Positions 11,473 to 22,920 of a stretch of DNA of 64,000 bases are shown one piece after another. The notes beneath the pieces were generated by a model that had not been told where the DNA came from, searched no databases, and worked only from the letters and a program-made list of their open reading frames with translations. The translations under genes were made by a program, and so were the position numbers. The stretch is from Hygrophila difformis (lineage: Eukaryota; Streptophyta; Magnoliopsida; Lamiales; Acanthaceae), in the NCBI GenBank assembly GCA_030278955.1, contig JAOANR010000002.1, positions 23,174,057 to 23,238,056 of the forward strand. The letters run 5' to 3'. Numbering within the stretch: the first letter of the stretch is position 1; every line of letters starts with the position of its first letter.

Positions 11473-12213
11473 TTATTCAGAATCTGAATCAGCTTCTAAG
11501 TCTGAATCAGATTCAATTACATATTCATTGAACATCTCCCTCAAGTCTTTAATTAAAATAGTAACCTCACAACACAAACGGTTAATGTTTGTGGCACCAT
11601 AGTTATAGTGTGGAGGTTCCCCAACTAAGTCTTTACAATGGGTCGCTAAATAGTCACAATACTCCCTATGTCCTTGCCCTAAGAATGGATTAGGCTCATC
11701 GTCACTACTAGCAAAAACTTTTTCAATCTTCTTCTTCATGCTCTTAATGTGATCCCCTTCTTTGAAGATTGATCCCATCAGATACAATCCTTCATCAATC
11801 TCTTCTAAGCTTTCAGAACTCAGAAGGATGAAGGCCTTGATGAAGATTGATGGATGATGCTCATCCTCTATCCCCGGCCGAAGAACTTCAAAAACAGCTT
11901 CCATATGGCCCGAGTTCCGGAAGGCTGTCAATGCAGGCTCCAGGTTGAGCATGAAATTGTTGTCTTCCCTGCATCTTCTCAAGAAAGCTCGATATTCTTG
12001 ATCATAAGTTCTTTCAGCGGTCATTTCCTCCACCACATTTGCCCTTCTTCGAACAATAGGGGATTTACTCGCTGTTTGGAACTTCCTGCAGGTTGGAGTT
12101 GCTCTGGCGAGATCTTTAACTTCTTCCTGCCCCAATCTTGATAAAATATCCCCTAATATTTCATCAGGAATATCTAAAATGGTAGTTCTACGATTTGGAG
12201 CTACTCCAACCAT
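11473..12213 (-). CDS. F-box protein carried by ATH
   Basis: Intact 246-codon frame from ATG to TAA. Residues ~12-52 form an F-box (ILDIPDEILGDILSRLG, then DLARATPTCRKFQTASKSP), the SKP1-binding motif of SCF ubiquitin ligases; the wording resembles small plant F-box proteins of the At1g67623 type. The remainder is helical with no Kelch or leucine-rich repeats visible, and keeps a block shared with the paralogue at 10090-10799 (NPFLGQGHREYC, PPHYNYG, NRLCCEV). The C terminus is acidic (SDSDLEADSDSE). It lies between integrase and 3' LTR in the sense direction, has its own TATA box 60 bases upstream of the ATG, and is the only intact frame in an otherwise decayed element. Expression and function are unproven; it may be a captured host gene. 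Confidence 0.75.
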   Translation of the reverse strand: MVGVAPNRRTTILDIPDEILGDILSRLGQEEVKDLARATPTCRKFQTASKSPIVRRRANVVEEMTAERTYDQEYRAFLRRCREDNNFMLNLEPALTAFRNSGHMEAVFEVLRPGIEDEHHPSIFIKAFILLSSESLEEIDEGLYLMGSIFKEGDHIKSMKKKIEKVFASSDDEPNPFLGQGHREYCDYLATHCKDLVGEPPHYNYGATNINRLCCEVTILIKDLREMFNEYVIESDSDLEADSDSE

Positions 12214-12272
12214 CTAGAGTTTCTAGTGAAAGAACTTAAGGGGATATGAATGAACGAAAGATTATAACTAGT

Positions 12273-12280
12273 TATTTATA
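12273..12280 (-). promoter_or_regulatory. TATA box of the F-box gene
   Basis: TATAAATA on the minus strand, 60 bases upstream of the F-box ATG at 12213, followed by a short AT-rich leader. Same octamer as the LTR TATA at 7850-7857. The spacing would give a 5' UTR of about 30 bases. Confidence 0.6.
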
Positions 12281-12420
12281 AACCATGGAAGTTAAGTGAC
12301 ATAATTACAAAGGATTGAAACGAAGTGTGATGTTTAGTGAGAAGCAGAAGAAAAGACTCGGAAAGGGCATTTAGGTCTTTCAAGGTCTTTGAAAATCTAT
12401 CCGTTCCAAATTCCAAGACT

Positions 12421-12800
12421 CTCGCTTTGTCTTCCCACAAATGCAGAGTAATATAATTATCGCTTGGTTAATTCTGTCAAAGCGAGGAATGTTACTATGA
12501 TGAATAATTGTTAAAGCTCACGCTTTGTCATTCTGGCAAAGCGTAGGCTTATTTATGTCCCTCGCTATGTTAATTTTGACAAAGCGAGGGGTATTACTCA
12601 TATGTTCATTATGAGGAATAACCAGTGAATCTCACGCTTTGTAGTACTGATAGAGCGTAGGCATATTTATGCCTCTCGCTATGTTATACAAACATGGCGA
12701 GATGAATTACTGAAAGTAATACTCATGCTCACGCTTTGTTGAATAAAACAACGCGTGGACATGTACTTCCTCATATTTTGTGTTATCACAACAAAGCGAG
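12421..12800. repeat. Array of about eight GCGAG/GCGTG hairpins
   Basis: Imperfect inverted repeats follow one another, alternating between CTCGC/GCGAG feet and CACGC/GCGTG feet. Clearest: 12520-12527 with 12537-12544 (ACGCTTTG/CAAAGCGT), 12559-12570 with 12579-12590 (one mismatch in 12), 12675-12685 with 12691-12701 (11 paired, one wobble), 12731-12740 with 12747-12756 (one mismatch). At 12675 both arms differ from the common form (CTATGTT with AACATGG), a compensatory change. The array lies between the end of pol and the F-box promoter; related hairpins occur in the LTRs. Confidence 0.8.
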
Positions 12801-13070
12801 TTTTCATGAAAAATATAACACAAACTCAGAATTAATTTTAAAATTAATCTTGAGTACACTGTGTTTATTACTTAAAAACCTGATCGCATTCCTTCTTCAG
12901 TGCTCCTCTTCTTATTCTTCACACATCAGTTCCTTTAATCCTGAAAATAATATACAAAATAAAATTAAAAATTAAGATAGAACAAGGGAGAATTACTCAG
13001 TAAACCTGGGTAGTTCCCCATCCCCTATAATTTTTTTTAGAGATACAGAAAATTATGGATTATTCTAATA

Positions 13071-14171
13071 TTATGTATGAATATTCAAATCCTGATGTCC
13101 GATGTATTCTTTCAGCCGATGTCCATTGACTGTCTTCTCTCTTTCATTGAGCATGATTGTGACAGCTCCATTTTCATGAAATGCTACCACAGGGAATGGA
13201 CATGTCCATCTTGATCTGAGTTTACCTGGAAACAACTTGAGACGAGAATTATAAAGCAAAACAATTTGACCAACATAAAAACCTTTATGTTTAATTTTTG
13301 CATCATGGATTCTCTTAGTTCAATCTTTATAAATTTTGCTACTTTCTTATGCTTCCAATCTCATTTCCTCCATTTTTGATAGATCAAATTTCCTTTTATC
13401 CTGCCCCAGCTGAACATCCATGTTGAGCATCTTAATAGCCCAATATACCCTATGTTCTAATTCCACTGGTAGATGACATGCCTTACCAAATACCAATCTG
13501 TATGGAGACATTCCTATAGGGGTCTTGAAAGCAGTTCTGTATGCCCAGAGAGCATCATCTAATTTCTTGGACCAATCCTTCCAAGTATTGTTCACAGAAG
13601 CTTGCAGAATATGCTTGATTTCTCAGTTAGATACCTCCACTTGTCCACTTGTCTGAGGATGATATGGTGATCCTATCTTGTGATGCACACCATACTGTTT
13701 CAGCAGCTTTTCAAAGAGTTTGTTCACAAAGTGAGATCCTCCATCTGATATTATAGCGCGAGGAGCTCCAAATCTGGTGAAGATATTCTTCTGCAAGAAT
13801 TTAGTGACCTGTTTAGCTTCATTATTGGGTAAAGCCACCGCTTCTACCCACTTAGTAACATAATCTACAGCCATCAAAATATAATGATTTCCATAAGAAG
13901 GGGGGAATGGTCCCATAAAATCTATCCCCCAGACATCAAATATTTCTACTTCCAAAATTCCTTTCTGTGGCATTTCTTCCCACATTGAGATGTTTCCTAG
14001 TCTCTGACATCTGTCACACACCTTAATTAACTTCTGACAGTCTATAAAAATGCTTGGCCAATAAAATCCACAATCTAAAATTTTCCTAGTTGTTCTTGCA
14101 GGACCATGGTGTCCTCCTAAAGGATTTTTATGACACTTCCTTATGATTTGAAATCCTTCTTTCTCATGGAC
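13071..14171 (-). pseudogene. ATH integrase
   Basis: Reads on from RNase H after a TGA at the 14172 boundary. It shows the zinc-binding region (HKNPLGGHHG, then CDRCQR), then the catalytic core with all three acidic residues in context: WGIDFMG, IISDGGSHF and SGQVEVSN. TGA near 13620, where relatives have Arg (CGA), separates the core from [16 protein letters not shown]. Further stops near 13347 and 13300 precede the C-terminal domain ([17 protein letters not shown]), which ends at 13071. No chromodomain follows, as in Athila. Inactive because of at least four stops. Confidence 0.88.
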
Positions 14172-15755
14172 ACATCATCGTATAACTTGATCAGAACAGA
14201 ATTTGAACAAAAAGGGATCATCCCAATAATATTTCTGAATCTCTTTAAAGAACTTAGACTTCTGATGAGAGTCTTTGAACTTAGGAATAATCTTGCTGGC
14301 TAAGTAGTTTGCAAAATCTGAAAACCAAGGACAATCACATTGTTGTAATTGCAAAGCATAGAACTGCTCATCTGAAAAATTATCATTAACAGCTTCTTCT
14401 TTTTCTGTTCTTTCTTCCAACCTTGAAAGATGATCTGCTACTCCATTGTCTTTCCCTTTTCTATCTTTGATGATGATGTCAACTTCTTGTAACAGTAGTA
14501 CCCATCTTATTAATCTAGGCTTAGCTTCTTGCTTTGAGAAAAGATAACGTAATGCTGAGTGATTTGTGTAGACTATTGTCTGAGCCCCAATAAGATATTG
14601 TCTAAATTCATCAAAAGCAAAGACAACATTATACATTTCCTTTTCTGTAGTGGTATAGTTTATCTGAGCATCATTCAGAGTGTGACTAGCATAATAGATA
14701 ACATGATATTTTCCTTCTTTATGCTGTCCCAAAACTGCCCCCACAGCATTGTCACTGGCATCACACATTAACTCAAAAGGTAAATCCCAATCTGGAGACT
14801 GAACTATAGGTGCCGTGACCAATTTCTCCTTCAAGGTTTTAAAAGCAGTTAGACATTCTTCATCAAAACTGAATGTAACATCTTTATGAAGAAGGTTGCA
14901 CAGGGGTCTAGCTATTTTAGAAAAATCTTTAATAAACCTTCTATAAAAACCAGCATGACCAAGAAAACTCCTTACTGCCTTTATGGTTTTAGGAGGTGGC
15001 AAATTTGCTATGACAGAGACTTTAGCTTTATCTACTTCTATTCCTGCTCTGGATACCTTGTGTCCTAAGACAATGCCTTCTTGAACCATAAAATGACACT
15101 TCTCCCAGTTAAGTACCAGATTGGTGTCTTCACATCTCTGTAAAATTTTTGAAGGATTTTGTAAACAATTCTCAAAATCATTGCCATAAACACTAAAATC
15201 ATCCATAAACACTTCGATGCATTTCTCAATGAAATCAGAAAAGATACTCATCATACATCTTTGAAAAGTAGCAGGAGCATTACATAATCCAAAAGGCATT
15301 CTTCTGTAAGCAAATGTTCCATAAGGGCAAGTAAAAGTTGTTTTCTCATGATCTTCACAAGCAATTACTATTTGATTATAGCCAGAGTATCCATCCAAGA
15401 AACAATAAAATGGTTTTCCTGACAATCTTTCTAACATTTAATCAATAAAAGGTAAAGGGAAATGATCTTTTCTTGCAGCAGTGTTTAATTTTCTATAATC
15501 AATACAAACCCTCCAACCAGTTACCGGTCTAGTGGCTACCTCATCACCATGTTCATTAATCACAATGCAAATTCCCCCTTTTTTAGGTACAACTTGCGTT
15601 GGACATACCCATTTACTATCAGAAATAGGACAGATAATACCTGCATCCAGAAGCTTGATTACCTCCTTTCTGACCACTTCCTGCGTTGGTGGATTCAGCT
15701 TCCTCTGTGGTTGCCTAGATGGTTTATATTCATCTTCAACAGAATCCTATGCATG
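14172..15755 (-). pseudogene. ATH reverse transcriptase and RNase H
   Basis: RT starts with KEVIKLLDAGIICPISDSKW and WRVCIDYRKLN, then a TAA at 15438-15440 where relatives have Gln. The 420-codon frame that follows holds the polymerase core (FMDDFSVYG, i.e. FMDD in the YxDD position, and [20 protein letters not shown]) and the connection domain ([20 protein letters not shown]). RNase H follows with the first Asp in [12 protein letters not shown], the [19 protein letters not shown] helix and [10 protein letters not shown]. The frame ends at a TGA just before integrase. The catalytic aspartates are present; only point stops and a frameshift near 15700 disable it. Confidence 0.9.
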
Positions 15756-17210
15756 CAAATGTGAGGACTAATGCCTTTAATATCAGCTATAGTCCAAGCA
15801 ATTGCACGAATATGACTCTTAAGAATGTCCACTAGAGCTTGCTCTTGGTTTTCATTCAATTTAGATGAAATGATTACCGGAAGTTTTTTTTGTCTGCCAA
15901 AAAGGCATATTTAAGATGTTCTGGTAATACCTTAAGCTCAAGCTCTAGTGGACTTTCTATTGATGGAATTAATTTGCTTCGAGTTTGTATTTCGATTTTC
16001 AAATTAGGTCCTTCTGTTGGACGATCTGTTTTGTCAATGTCATCCTCAGAATGATCTGAAGATGTCATATCCTCACTTTCTGATCCGTCATTGATTTCAC
16101 CAGTCTCAGGATCAACGAATCGAACCGCGCACAAGTAACCAAAAGTAGCATCTTTAGCATTTGTGAGTGGTGTGATAGTGTTCTCGGTTACATCAGAAGA
16201 AAAGAGATTAAAACTATCTAGGATGTTTTCTAAATCCATGTTATCACATTCTGCTCATTTTCCAGTTACAGTTGATTTAAAAGCATCAAAGGGGTATGTT
16301 GCCATCTTCATCATATCGAAAGTGACTTCTTCATCGTCGACATGTAACTTGACTATGCCATTTTTCGCATCAATCATCGCCCCCGCAGTCACCAGAAATG
16401 GTCTCCCCAGTATGATTGGAATTCTAACATCTTCTTCAATATCCAGGATGATGAAATCAGCTGGAAAACACAACCCTCCAGCTCTTACCAAGATATCTTC
16501 AATGATTCCTTCGGGAGTAGTGCTCGACTGATCCGCAAAGAATAAGGTCATGTTCACTGGCCTCATCCGCCCAAGCTCAAGCCTTTTTGCCATGGCAAGC
16601 GGCATTACATTTATGCTGCTACCTAGATCACAAAGGCCTCGTCCGGCTTCTTTGTAGTTGATTATCAGAGGTAAGGTAAAGCCCCCGGATCTTGAAGCTT
16701 TGGGGGTATCCTTTGTTGAAGAACTATGCTACAATTCTGATTGAGGATGACCATCTGCTGCTCTCCCGCACTTCGTTTCCCTGAAATCAATTCTTTCAGA
16801 AACTTAGCGTAAGAGGGCATTTCTGAAATTAATTCAACCAAAGGGATTGAGATCTAAATGGTCTTAATCTTTTCAAGAAACTTTTAAATTTAATTTCTTG
16901 AATGTCCTGTTTGAGCCTCCCAGGGTATGGTACCCTGGGCATGTGTTCATCCAGTGGGTTCTTTTTGTTACCTGTAGGGTTAGGGATAGTATTACCTCCC
17001 TCTTTTTCCATTGGAAAAGAGTGTTCTGCAATGTTCTTTTCCAAACCCTATTTCTCAAGAATCTGACTTTCTTCATACTGATCATTTTCTTCCAGTGCTT
17101 GTACATCTCGGAACTTTTTCTGCAGTAGCTTGTCTCTCTTCTTTTCGAATTCTAAATCTACCACTTCTTTCCCTCCTCTCAATGTTACTGCTTTACATTG
17201 TGGATTGGTT
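15756..17210 (-). pseudogene. ATH protease region and gag-pol linker
   Basis: Downstream of gag the minus strand reads AVTLRGGKEV near 17190, a wording typical of the Athila gag end, followed by stops and frameshifts down to about 16830. The retroviral-type aspartic protease is visible as LCDLGSSINVMPLAMAKRL (about 16590-16650, DLGSS for the usual DLGAS) and IPIILGRPFLVTAGA, the second conserved block. A frameshift lies just upstream of the active site. The acidic linker (16239-15874) ends in LPEHLKYAFL, which leads into RT in this lineage. Confidence 0.8.
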
Positions 17211-18851
17211 TCAGATGAGCTTGGTAATTCCCTTTTCTCTTTGTTGCAGTAATTTTTCCATCTCTGTCACTGAATTTTCAACATTTTTAATTGAAGCTCG
17301 CAGCTGGTTGTTTGTTTCCGTTTGCTTAGCAATGAACTCCTTCAAAGCATTCTCAACTTTCGAAGAGTAAATTATGTCTTGAACAGTGGGATATGGTACT
17401 GGTGGTACTGGTTGAGGTGGAAAGTGTGCTGCCATTGGTGCAAATGGTCCAATTGGCCTGTTCTGTTGACCAACTTGTTGAGGAGGTCTCTGAGGATACA
17501 TCTGTTGCTGAGGATAAAATTGTTGTTGAGGACGAAACTGCTGCTGAAACTGTTGTTGGTTCTGTTGAGGAGGATTCAGGAGATGTGCATTTTGTGCATT
17601 TTGGGTATTACCATAGCTCAAATTAGGATGCTTGTTTTGGTAACCAGTGTAATTGCAAGTTTCCTCTTGCTTCGGTGTTTCTTGAAGCTGTGGACACTGA
17701 TCTTTATGATGAGGACCAGAGCAAATTCTGCATTGAAAGACCTGCTCCAAAGGTGTGGGTTGAAGAATCGTCAGTAGTTGTTGCTGTTGTTGTTGAATTT
17801 GTTGATTTGCATTCTGTGCTAGTTGTAAATCCGCAATCTGTTTTGTGAGTGCATCAAACCTCTCTTCACTCTTATCTGTATGAATAGCAAGACTCTTCCT
17901 AGTAGGTGAAGGTGGATCATCATCCTGAAGTACTGCTCTACTAGCAGTCATGGTATCTATAGTTGACCAGGCTTTTTCCAATGTCATCTGGAGCAACTGC
18001 TCTCCTCCAGTAGCATTTATCATCATTTGCCAAGTGTGTGATAATCCTGTGAAGAATATCTTTAATAATATTCTCTCTGAAATACCATGTTGTGGGCATC
18101 TTTTAAGCATATCAAAGAATCTATCCCTAGCATCCTTCAGTGATTCTCCCTTCCTCATTTTGAAACTAGAAATTTTATCCACCCATTCATCCACCTTGCT
18201 CTCAGGAAAGTACTTGAGAAGGAAATTCTTTACTAATTCCGGTCAAGTAGCTTTCTGTTGAGCGTTAAGAGAATCATACCACTCCTTTGCTGACCCATCC
18301 AGAGAAAATGGGAACATAGCTAGTTGTACAGTTTCTCTTGAAGCTCTTCCCTTTTTGACTGTCTTGCTCAACTCCACAAACTTCTTTAAATGAAGGTGTG
18401 GGTCTTCTGCACTGAGGCCATAAAATGCTTTAGAAGCTGCCAAGTTTAATATACCAGGGGGTATATCAACCTCTTCATCTGTTCCAACTAGATATTGATT
18501 GACATTTGGTTGCCATGGTTGATACTGTTCCTCTTGTGCATTGGGGATTGGATGGACGAAGTTAAGAGGAAAGTAATGCTGATGAATGAATTGTGGTGCT
18601 GCATTCTTTTGAGGAACTTGGAATTGTCCTCTTGGTATATTATTGTGATTTCCTGGTTGTCCATTTGCTAGATTTATGGGTCCGTCATTTTGTCCATTAT
18701 TTTCTATCTCAGTTATTGCTGAAAGTGTTCCTTCTGCAAGATCTCTCTGCCTCCTCCTGGCGTTCGTTCTGATTAACCTAGCTGTTCTTTCAAGTTCACA
18801 ATTGAATGGAAGCAAATGTTGTCTTGAAGACCTGGTTATCCTCTCGTTCAT
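17211..18851 (-). pseudogene. ATH gag
   Basis: About 547 codons from ATG 18851, with one in-frame TGA at 18241-18243 that splits it into 202- and ~343-codon parts. The N-terminal half carries the capsid-like gag region (PPGILNLAASKAFYGLSAED, then LDGSAKEWYDSL, KVDEWVDKISSFKMRKGESL). The C-terminal half is Gln-rich and contains one zinc-knuckle-like motif, CRICSGPHHKDQC. This is the Athila gag layout. Gag would package the element RNA into cytoplasmic particles. The ORF is close to intact apart from that stop. Confidence 0.85.
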
Positions 18852-18972
18852 AAACTGTTCAGCTCTTTCCTATGAACAAAATGAAAGAATTTAGTGAAAT
18901 CAGGAATAATAATAATATAATAATTAACAAACAAAAGAATATGTTCTATTCTAAAAATTTATAACGCTACAC

Positions 18973-18992
18973 CCTCCCCGGCAACAGCACCA
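18973..18992 (-). promoter_or_regulatory. ATH primer-binding site (tRNA-Asp type)
   Basis: TGGTGCTGTTGCCGGGGAGG on the minus strand, close to the tRNA-Asp PBS TGGCGCCGTTGCCGGGG used by Athila/Tat elements. It lies next to the inner end of the 5' LTR and about 120 bases upstream of the gag ATG. Confidence 0.8.
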
Positions 18993-20855
18993 TGAAGCTT
19001 TCCCAGAAGCAGGCGCACCCCTCGCTAGGGTACCCTGTTTGGCTTACCGAAAACGCACGGTATGAAGCTTGCAGTATTTATTTATTTGTCGGGATCGTTC
19101 TCTAGAGAGCTATACGATAGAAGCATTTTAATAACATTATGAATTTAGATTGCTGAATATATTCTTTGGTTCGTTATGAGTAATGATTATGTCTAAAATC
19201 TAAAGCTCAAAAATAAATGCAGTAAGGTAATAAAGCAGTGCAGATACATTATTGAAACACAATATATAAAAGCAAACATTTAAATGTTGATTGGAGTGTA
19301 AATTCGAGTTTAAGATGGCCTAAGTAACCATGCCTTGCTGATTAAAGAAAATGAGCAGCTCAAAGAGGTGAAATAAGTCCTTTATCTAAATCTGTTCATC
19401 CTTCATGTGTTCGATCACTTTCCCACGACGAGTACTTATGATCTAGTATCACGACACTTTAGCACTGAACTCATGGGATACCTATGCTAAGAGATAATCG
19501 GTCAGACTTATCTCTTGGCGTAAGCTTTCAGAAATATCACTTAATCTGTTTCTTCCGGATTCAGATTAAGCCATTGAATACTCAAGGTCACATCTAATCA
19601 TTCTCATACTAGTCTGAACCTGTTGTTGTCCTCTTACTATTTTGATAAGAGAAATATCCTATACTCCTTACTTGAATGTCCTCTACAAGAAATAGAAAAG
19701 CACATATTTAAATCTATCATTCAAGGGTTGTATAGGACTAAACTCCTCCTCAAAATAATTCCAACAAGTATTTGTTAGAAATAATAATCCTGTAAGTATA
19801 TCAAGATGAAATTGCTAATCAAAGTCCTTGACTCATCTGGATTACTCAGATTCATACTAATGAATTAGCTTGAGAATTCTCTGTAAATAAATCTAAATAC
19901 TCATGAATTGACTCAGAATTAATAAAATCTTACAAGGCTATTAACCTCCTACCAATAGCATATGATTGATAAATCATAAATCTATGATCCCTGGAAGTTA
20001 ACCCTTTTAAGATTCTTATTAATTCTTGAGACAAAAGATGATTTTTGAAACATCTTTCCCCTCAGAACAGGTTTGTTCTTCATTATCCTATGTAAATAAT
20101 GAACAAACAGATTTGTATCATTATTTCTACTCAATAAGCTAATGAAAATAGTGATAGGAGAATTATATGCAGTGCAATTGTATTCTGATGAAAGCATAAT
20201 ACTCAGCAGTGAGTCTGGAAAATATCCCAAAATATTATGAGTATAAGCAGTATTATATGTATAGAGAAACGATGAGGGTTCTGAATCCTCTAAGTAAAAT
20301 GCTAGGATGCTCGCAAAATATAGGTTGGGAACTAGACAGAAAATAGGGAATTTCTCCCCTGTAAGAGTTTGAGAATCAATCCTGCAAAATAGGTATCCAA
20401 GATAACTTGCAGTAATTATCTTGGGGTTTAAAACTATGAACATTCTAATTTTCCGCGCGCTATATATGTAAAGCGTGGAGGGAAATAATATTCAAAGAAT
20501 GTTCCTCAGATTTAATTAATACAAGGAATCCTCGCTGCAAAATCTGAATTATGCCGCGAGGGTATTTAAATCCTGTTTATACAATAGGTGGTATATACTT
20601 ATAGCGAGGATATGTTTGGTTTCCCTTCAGAAAAGGAACCAATTATGTTGTCATCTCAGATTGTTCCCTCGCTTTGTTCAAGTGAACAAAGCGAGAGTTC
20701 TGATATGGCATGTTTGAAAATTTAAGAAGATAAGTTGTTCCTCGCGTTATCTCAGTAATGAAATAGAACGAGGACATGAAATTTTATAGAGGAAAATGCT
20801 AAGTTTAAGATATATTGAAGGTCTTCCTCGCTCTAGTCCATATCTAGAGATATTG
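18993..20855 (-). repeat. ATH 5' LTR, truncated by TEK insertion
   Basis: Positions 19061-20855 align with 5061-6930. The first ~70 bases next to the PBS (18993-19060) have no counterpart in the other LTR; either the 3' LTR lost its end or this piece is leader. TEK begins at 20856 after TATTG, at a point equal to about 6925 in the left copy. The U3 promoter half would lie to the right of all the nested insertions, outside the window. Confidence 0.8.
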
Positions 20856-22715
20856 TGTAATACCCTCAAAAGTCATTATATTGATAATATTTTAAATTAT
20901 ATTATTTCTTAAATTGAATTGGAAATAGAGTAATATTTTCCCGGATAAAGATTATGTGAAAGAGAATAAATTATTTTCCTTGAAAAAATAATTTAATTAA
21001 TAGAGAAATATATTTTTCAAAGGAAAATATTGAATGATGTATAATTATTTCCCAAATGGAAAATAATAGAAATAGGTATTGATAAATAGACTACTTTCAT
21101 TTAAGAATCTGTAAAATATTCTATTTGATAAAAGTATTAGTTCATGCTCATGCATACATAATAAGTAAATGTCATAATTAGAATTTAAATTCCTTACTCT
21201 CATGATTAATAAAGGGGAGTAGCAATAGTATAACTAATTCTATTGTGCTCGGATAATCTTGTGCTAATGAAATAATATAGCTAATTAGAATATAAAATAG
21301 GTCATAGTGTAACCTGTAGCAAAATAAAGCTAAGTAGCATAGCTGATACACGAAAGAAAAAAAAAAAGAAAAAGAAATAATAAGCATGAATTGTTGTGTT
21401 TGGATAATTCTGGAGCAGATAAGGGGATCACTTCTACTTAATTTAGTAAAGTCAAAAGATGTAAAAAGGCAAGTCGTGATAAGGCCATGCATGTAATCAG
21501 GAGCTCCGTATAGGCTTGCTGAATAAGTTTATAGCCTTGCTGAGTAATGACTTATGTGGCCACCTTCATGCCTCTATTAGACGTGATTGAAGGAAAGAAT
21601 AAATAAGTTCAGTAACAAAAATTTAAAACAATCACTTTACAAGGCAGCCGAGTATAGAGAGCATACAGGTGGAAGTATATTTCAAAGCCAGCTATTCTCG
21701 AAAGGAGTTGTAAGTAGATTTTTATTCTGCGGGTATTGATCTTAGAATATTTTTGCAGGTTTAAATCGTTTTGTGTTTTAATAATTTTAGGGTTTATTCA
21801 TGCAATTGATTTATGCAGAGGTAATGTCCCATGATGTGTTTAATTATTTTTTTCTCTAGGCCATGCATGTGAAAAATGAAATTTTCAGTGTATGGCATGT
21901 GAATAATTGAGTTATTATTACGCGAGATATACCCAGCTGTGGAAATCGTCGTGAGTTATTTCATGGGCTATCCAAGGGATCCCCATGAAGAGGATTGTGT
22001 TTGGGCCAAGGGTCTCACAATCAGTTTTCTAGATGCAAGGTAGGGCCAGCCTTGTATACCATAGTTTGACTTCGGTCACTATGTGAGCATGCTAGGTCCT
22101 ATGAGATACCCCTGGTGTAGGCATCATAGTCGAACTACATGTGATCAGTTTAACGGTTTGACATGCCATTCACTGTTTGAGTAATATTTTAATTATTTTT
22201 GTCCCAGGGATAAAAATTTACTTGCTCAGCCGGTGTGCTAATAACCTTATTTATTTTTTCCATCCAAGAATTGATATGCATGGATCCCATTAGAAGTCAC
22301 GGGCACGGACTTGGGAACCAGTAGCACTTTTGTATTTTGCGATCAGTTAGTTTAATCTTTGTAAAGAAAATATGCTTTGGGCACGGCGAGCCTTAGCCGT
22401 CATATTTTGCTAAAATGTAATTTATTATAAGTTGGTTTTTAAACTTTTATTATTCTGTAAATGAAACCTGTTTTGGGGACGACGGGCCTTAGTCGTCGAA
22501 AATCTACTACTTTTGTGATAAAGTATATTTTTATTAAACTTTAAATTTATTTAAAGTATGTTTATATTCAGATTTAAAATTAGCCTTAGCACTTTCTAAT
22601 TAAGTAAGCCAAGGCAAGGCCAAAGCAAGCTTAATTAGGGGTGTGGCAGTAACAACCCTGGATTTCCCATTGGTATCTTCCGCTGTAATTTTAAGTGGGA
22701 AAACGGGGTGTTACA
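20856..22715 (+). repeat. TEK 5' LTR
   Basis: 1,860 bases from TGTAATACCC to GGGGTGTTACA, followed directly by a PBS. Its first ~708 bases match 31371-32367. It is shorter than the other chromovirus LTRs here and lacks their hairpin arrays. GTAAGT donor-like (21711) and TTTTGCAG acceptor-like (21758) sites are present. Confidence 0.9.
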
Positions 22716-22717
22716 GG

Positions 22718-22731
22718 TTGATATCAGAGCC
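22718..22731 (+). promoter_or_regulatory. TEK primer-binding site (tRNA-iMet type)
   Basis: TTGATATCAGAGCC, two mismatches from the initiator-tRNA-Met PBS TGGTATCAGAGCC, two bases after the LTR. Confidence 0.75.
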
Positions 22732-22920
22732 TGAGTCAATTCTTCTTTTAAGTCAAATTAATTTTTTTTTTAGTCTAAATTGCTTTAGAATTTTTTTAAA
22801 AAAATATATATGTCTCTTTTAATTAAAGAAAATTTTAGGGATAGGACACAATGCACTTGCATTAGGCACAATCTATACCGTGTTTATTGGGTTAATAATT
22901 ATATGGAATTTTTGAAATGT

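Larger units (their letters stand above)
5056..20855 (-). mobile_element. ATH: Athila-like Ty3 element carrying F-box genes, cut by TEK
   Basis: Order on the minus strand: 5' LTR (18993-20855, promoter part displaced beyond TEK), tRNA-Asp-type PBS, gag, protease, RT, RNase H, integrase, hairpin array, F-box ORF, degenerate F-box paralogue, coiled-coil ORF, polypurine tract, 3' LTR (5056-8427). Pol order and sequence (protease DLGSS, RT FMDD, integrase without chromodomain) fit the Athila lineage. All pol ORFs carry stops or frameshifts, so it cannot move by itself. Athila elements often hold an env-like ORF downstream of pol; here that position is taken by F-box-type genes. TSDs cannot be checked because the right end is outside the window. 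Confidence 0.85.

Noticed and set aside
11473..12213. F-box ORF as an ordinary host gene unrelated to ATH
   Set aside because: It is flanked by integrase on one side and the polypurine tract and 3' LTR on the other, in sense, with element-specific hairpins next to it; cargo is the simpler reading, though not proven.
5056..20855. An env-like gene in ATH
   Set aside because: No frame between integrase and the LTR shows a signal peptide with a membrane anchor; the space is taken by the F-box and coiled-coil ORFs.
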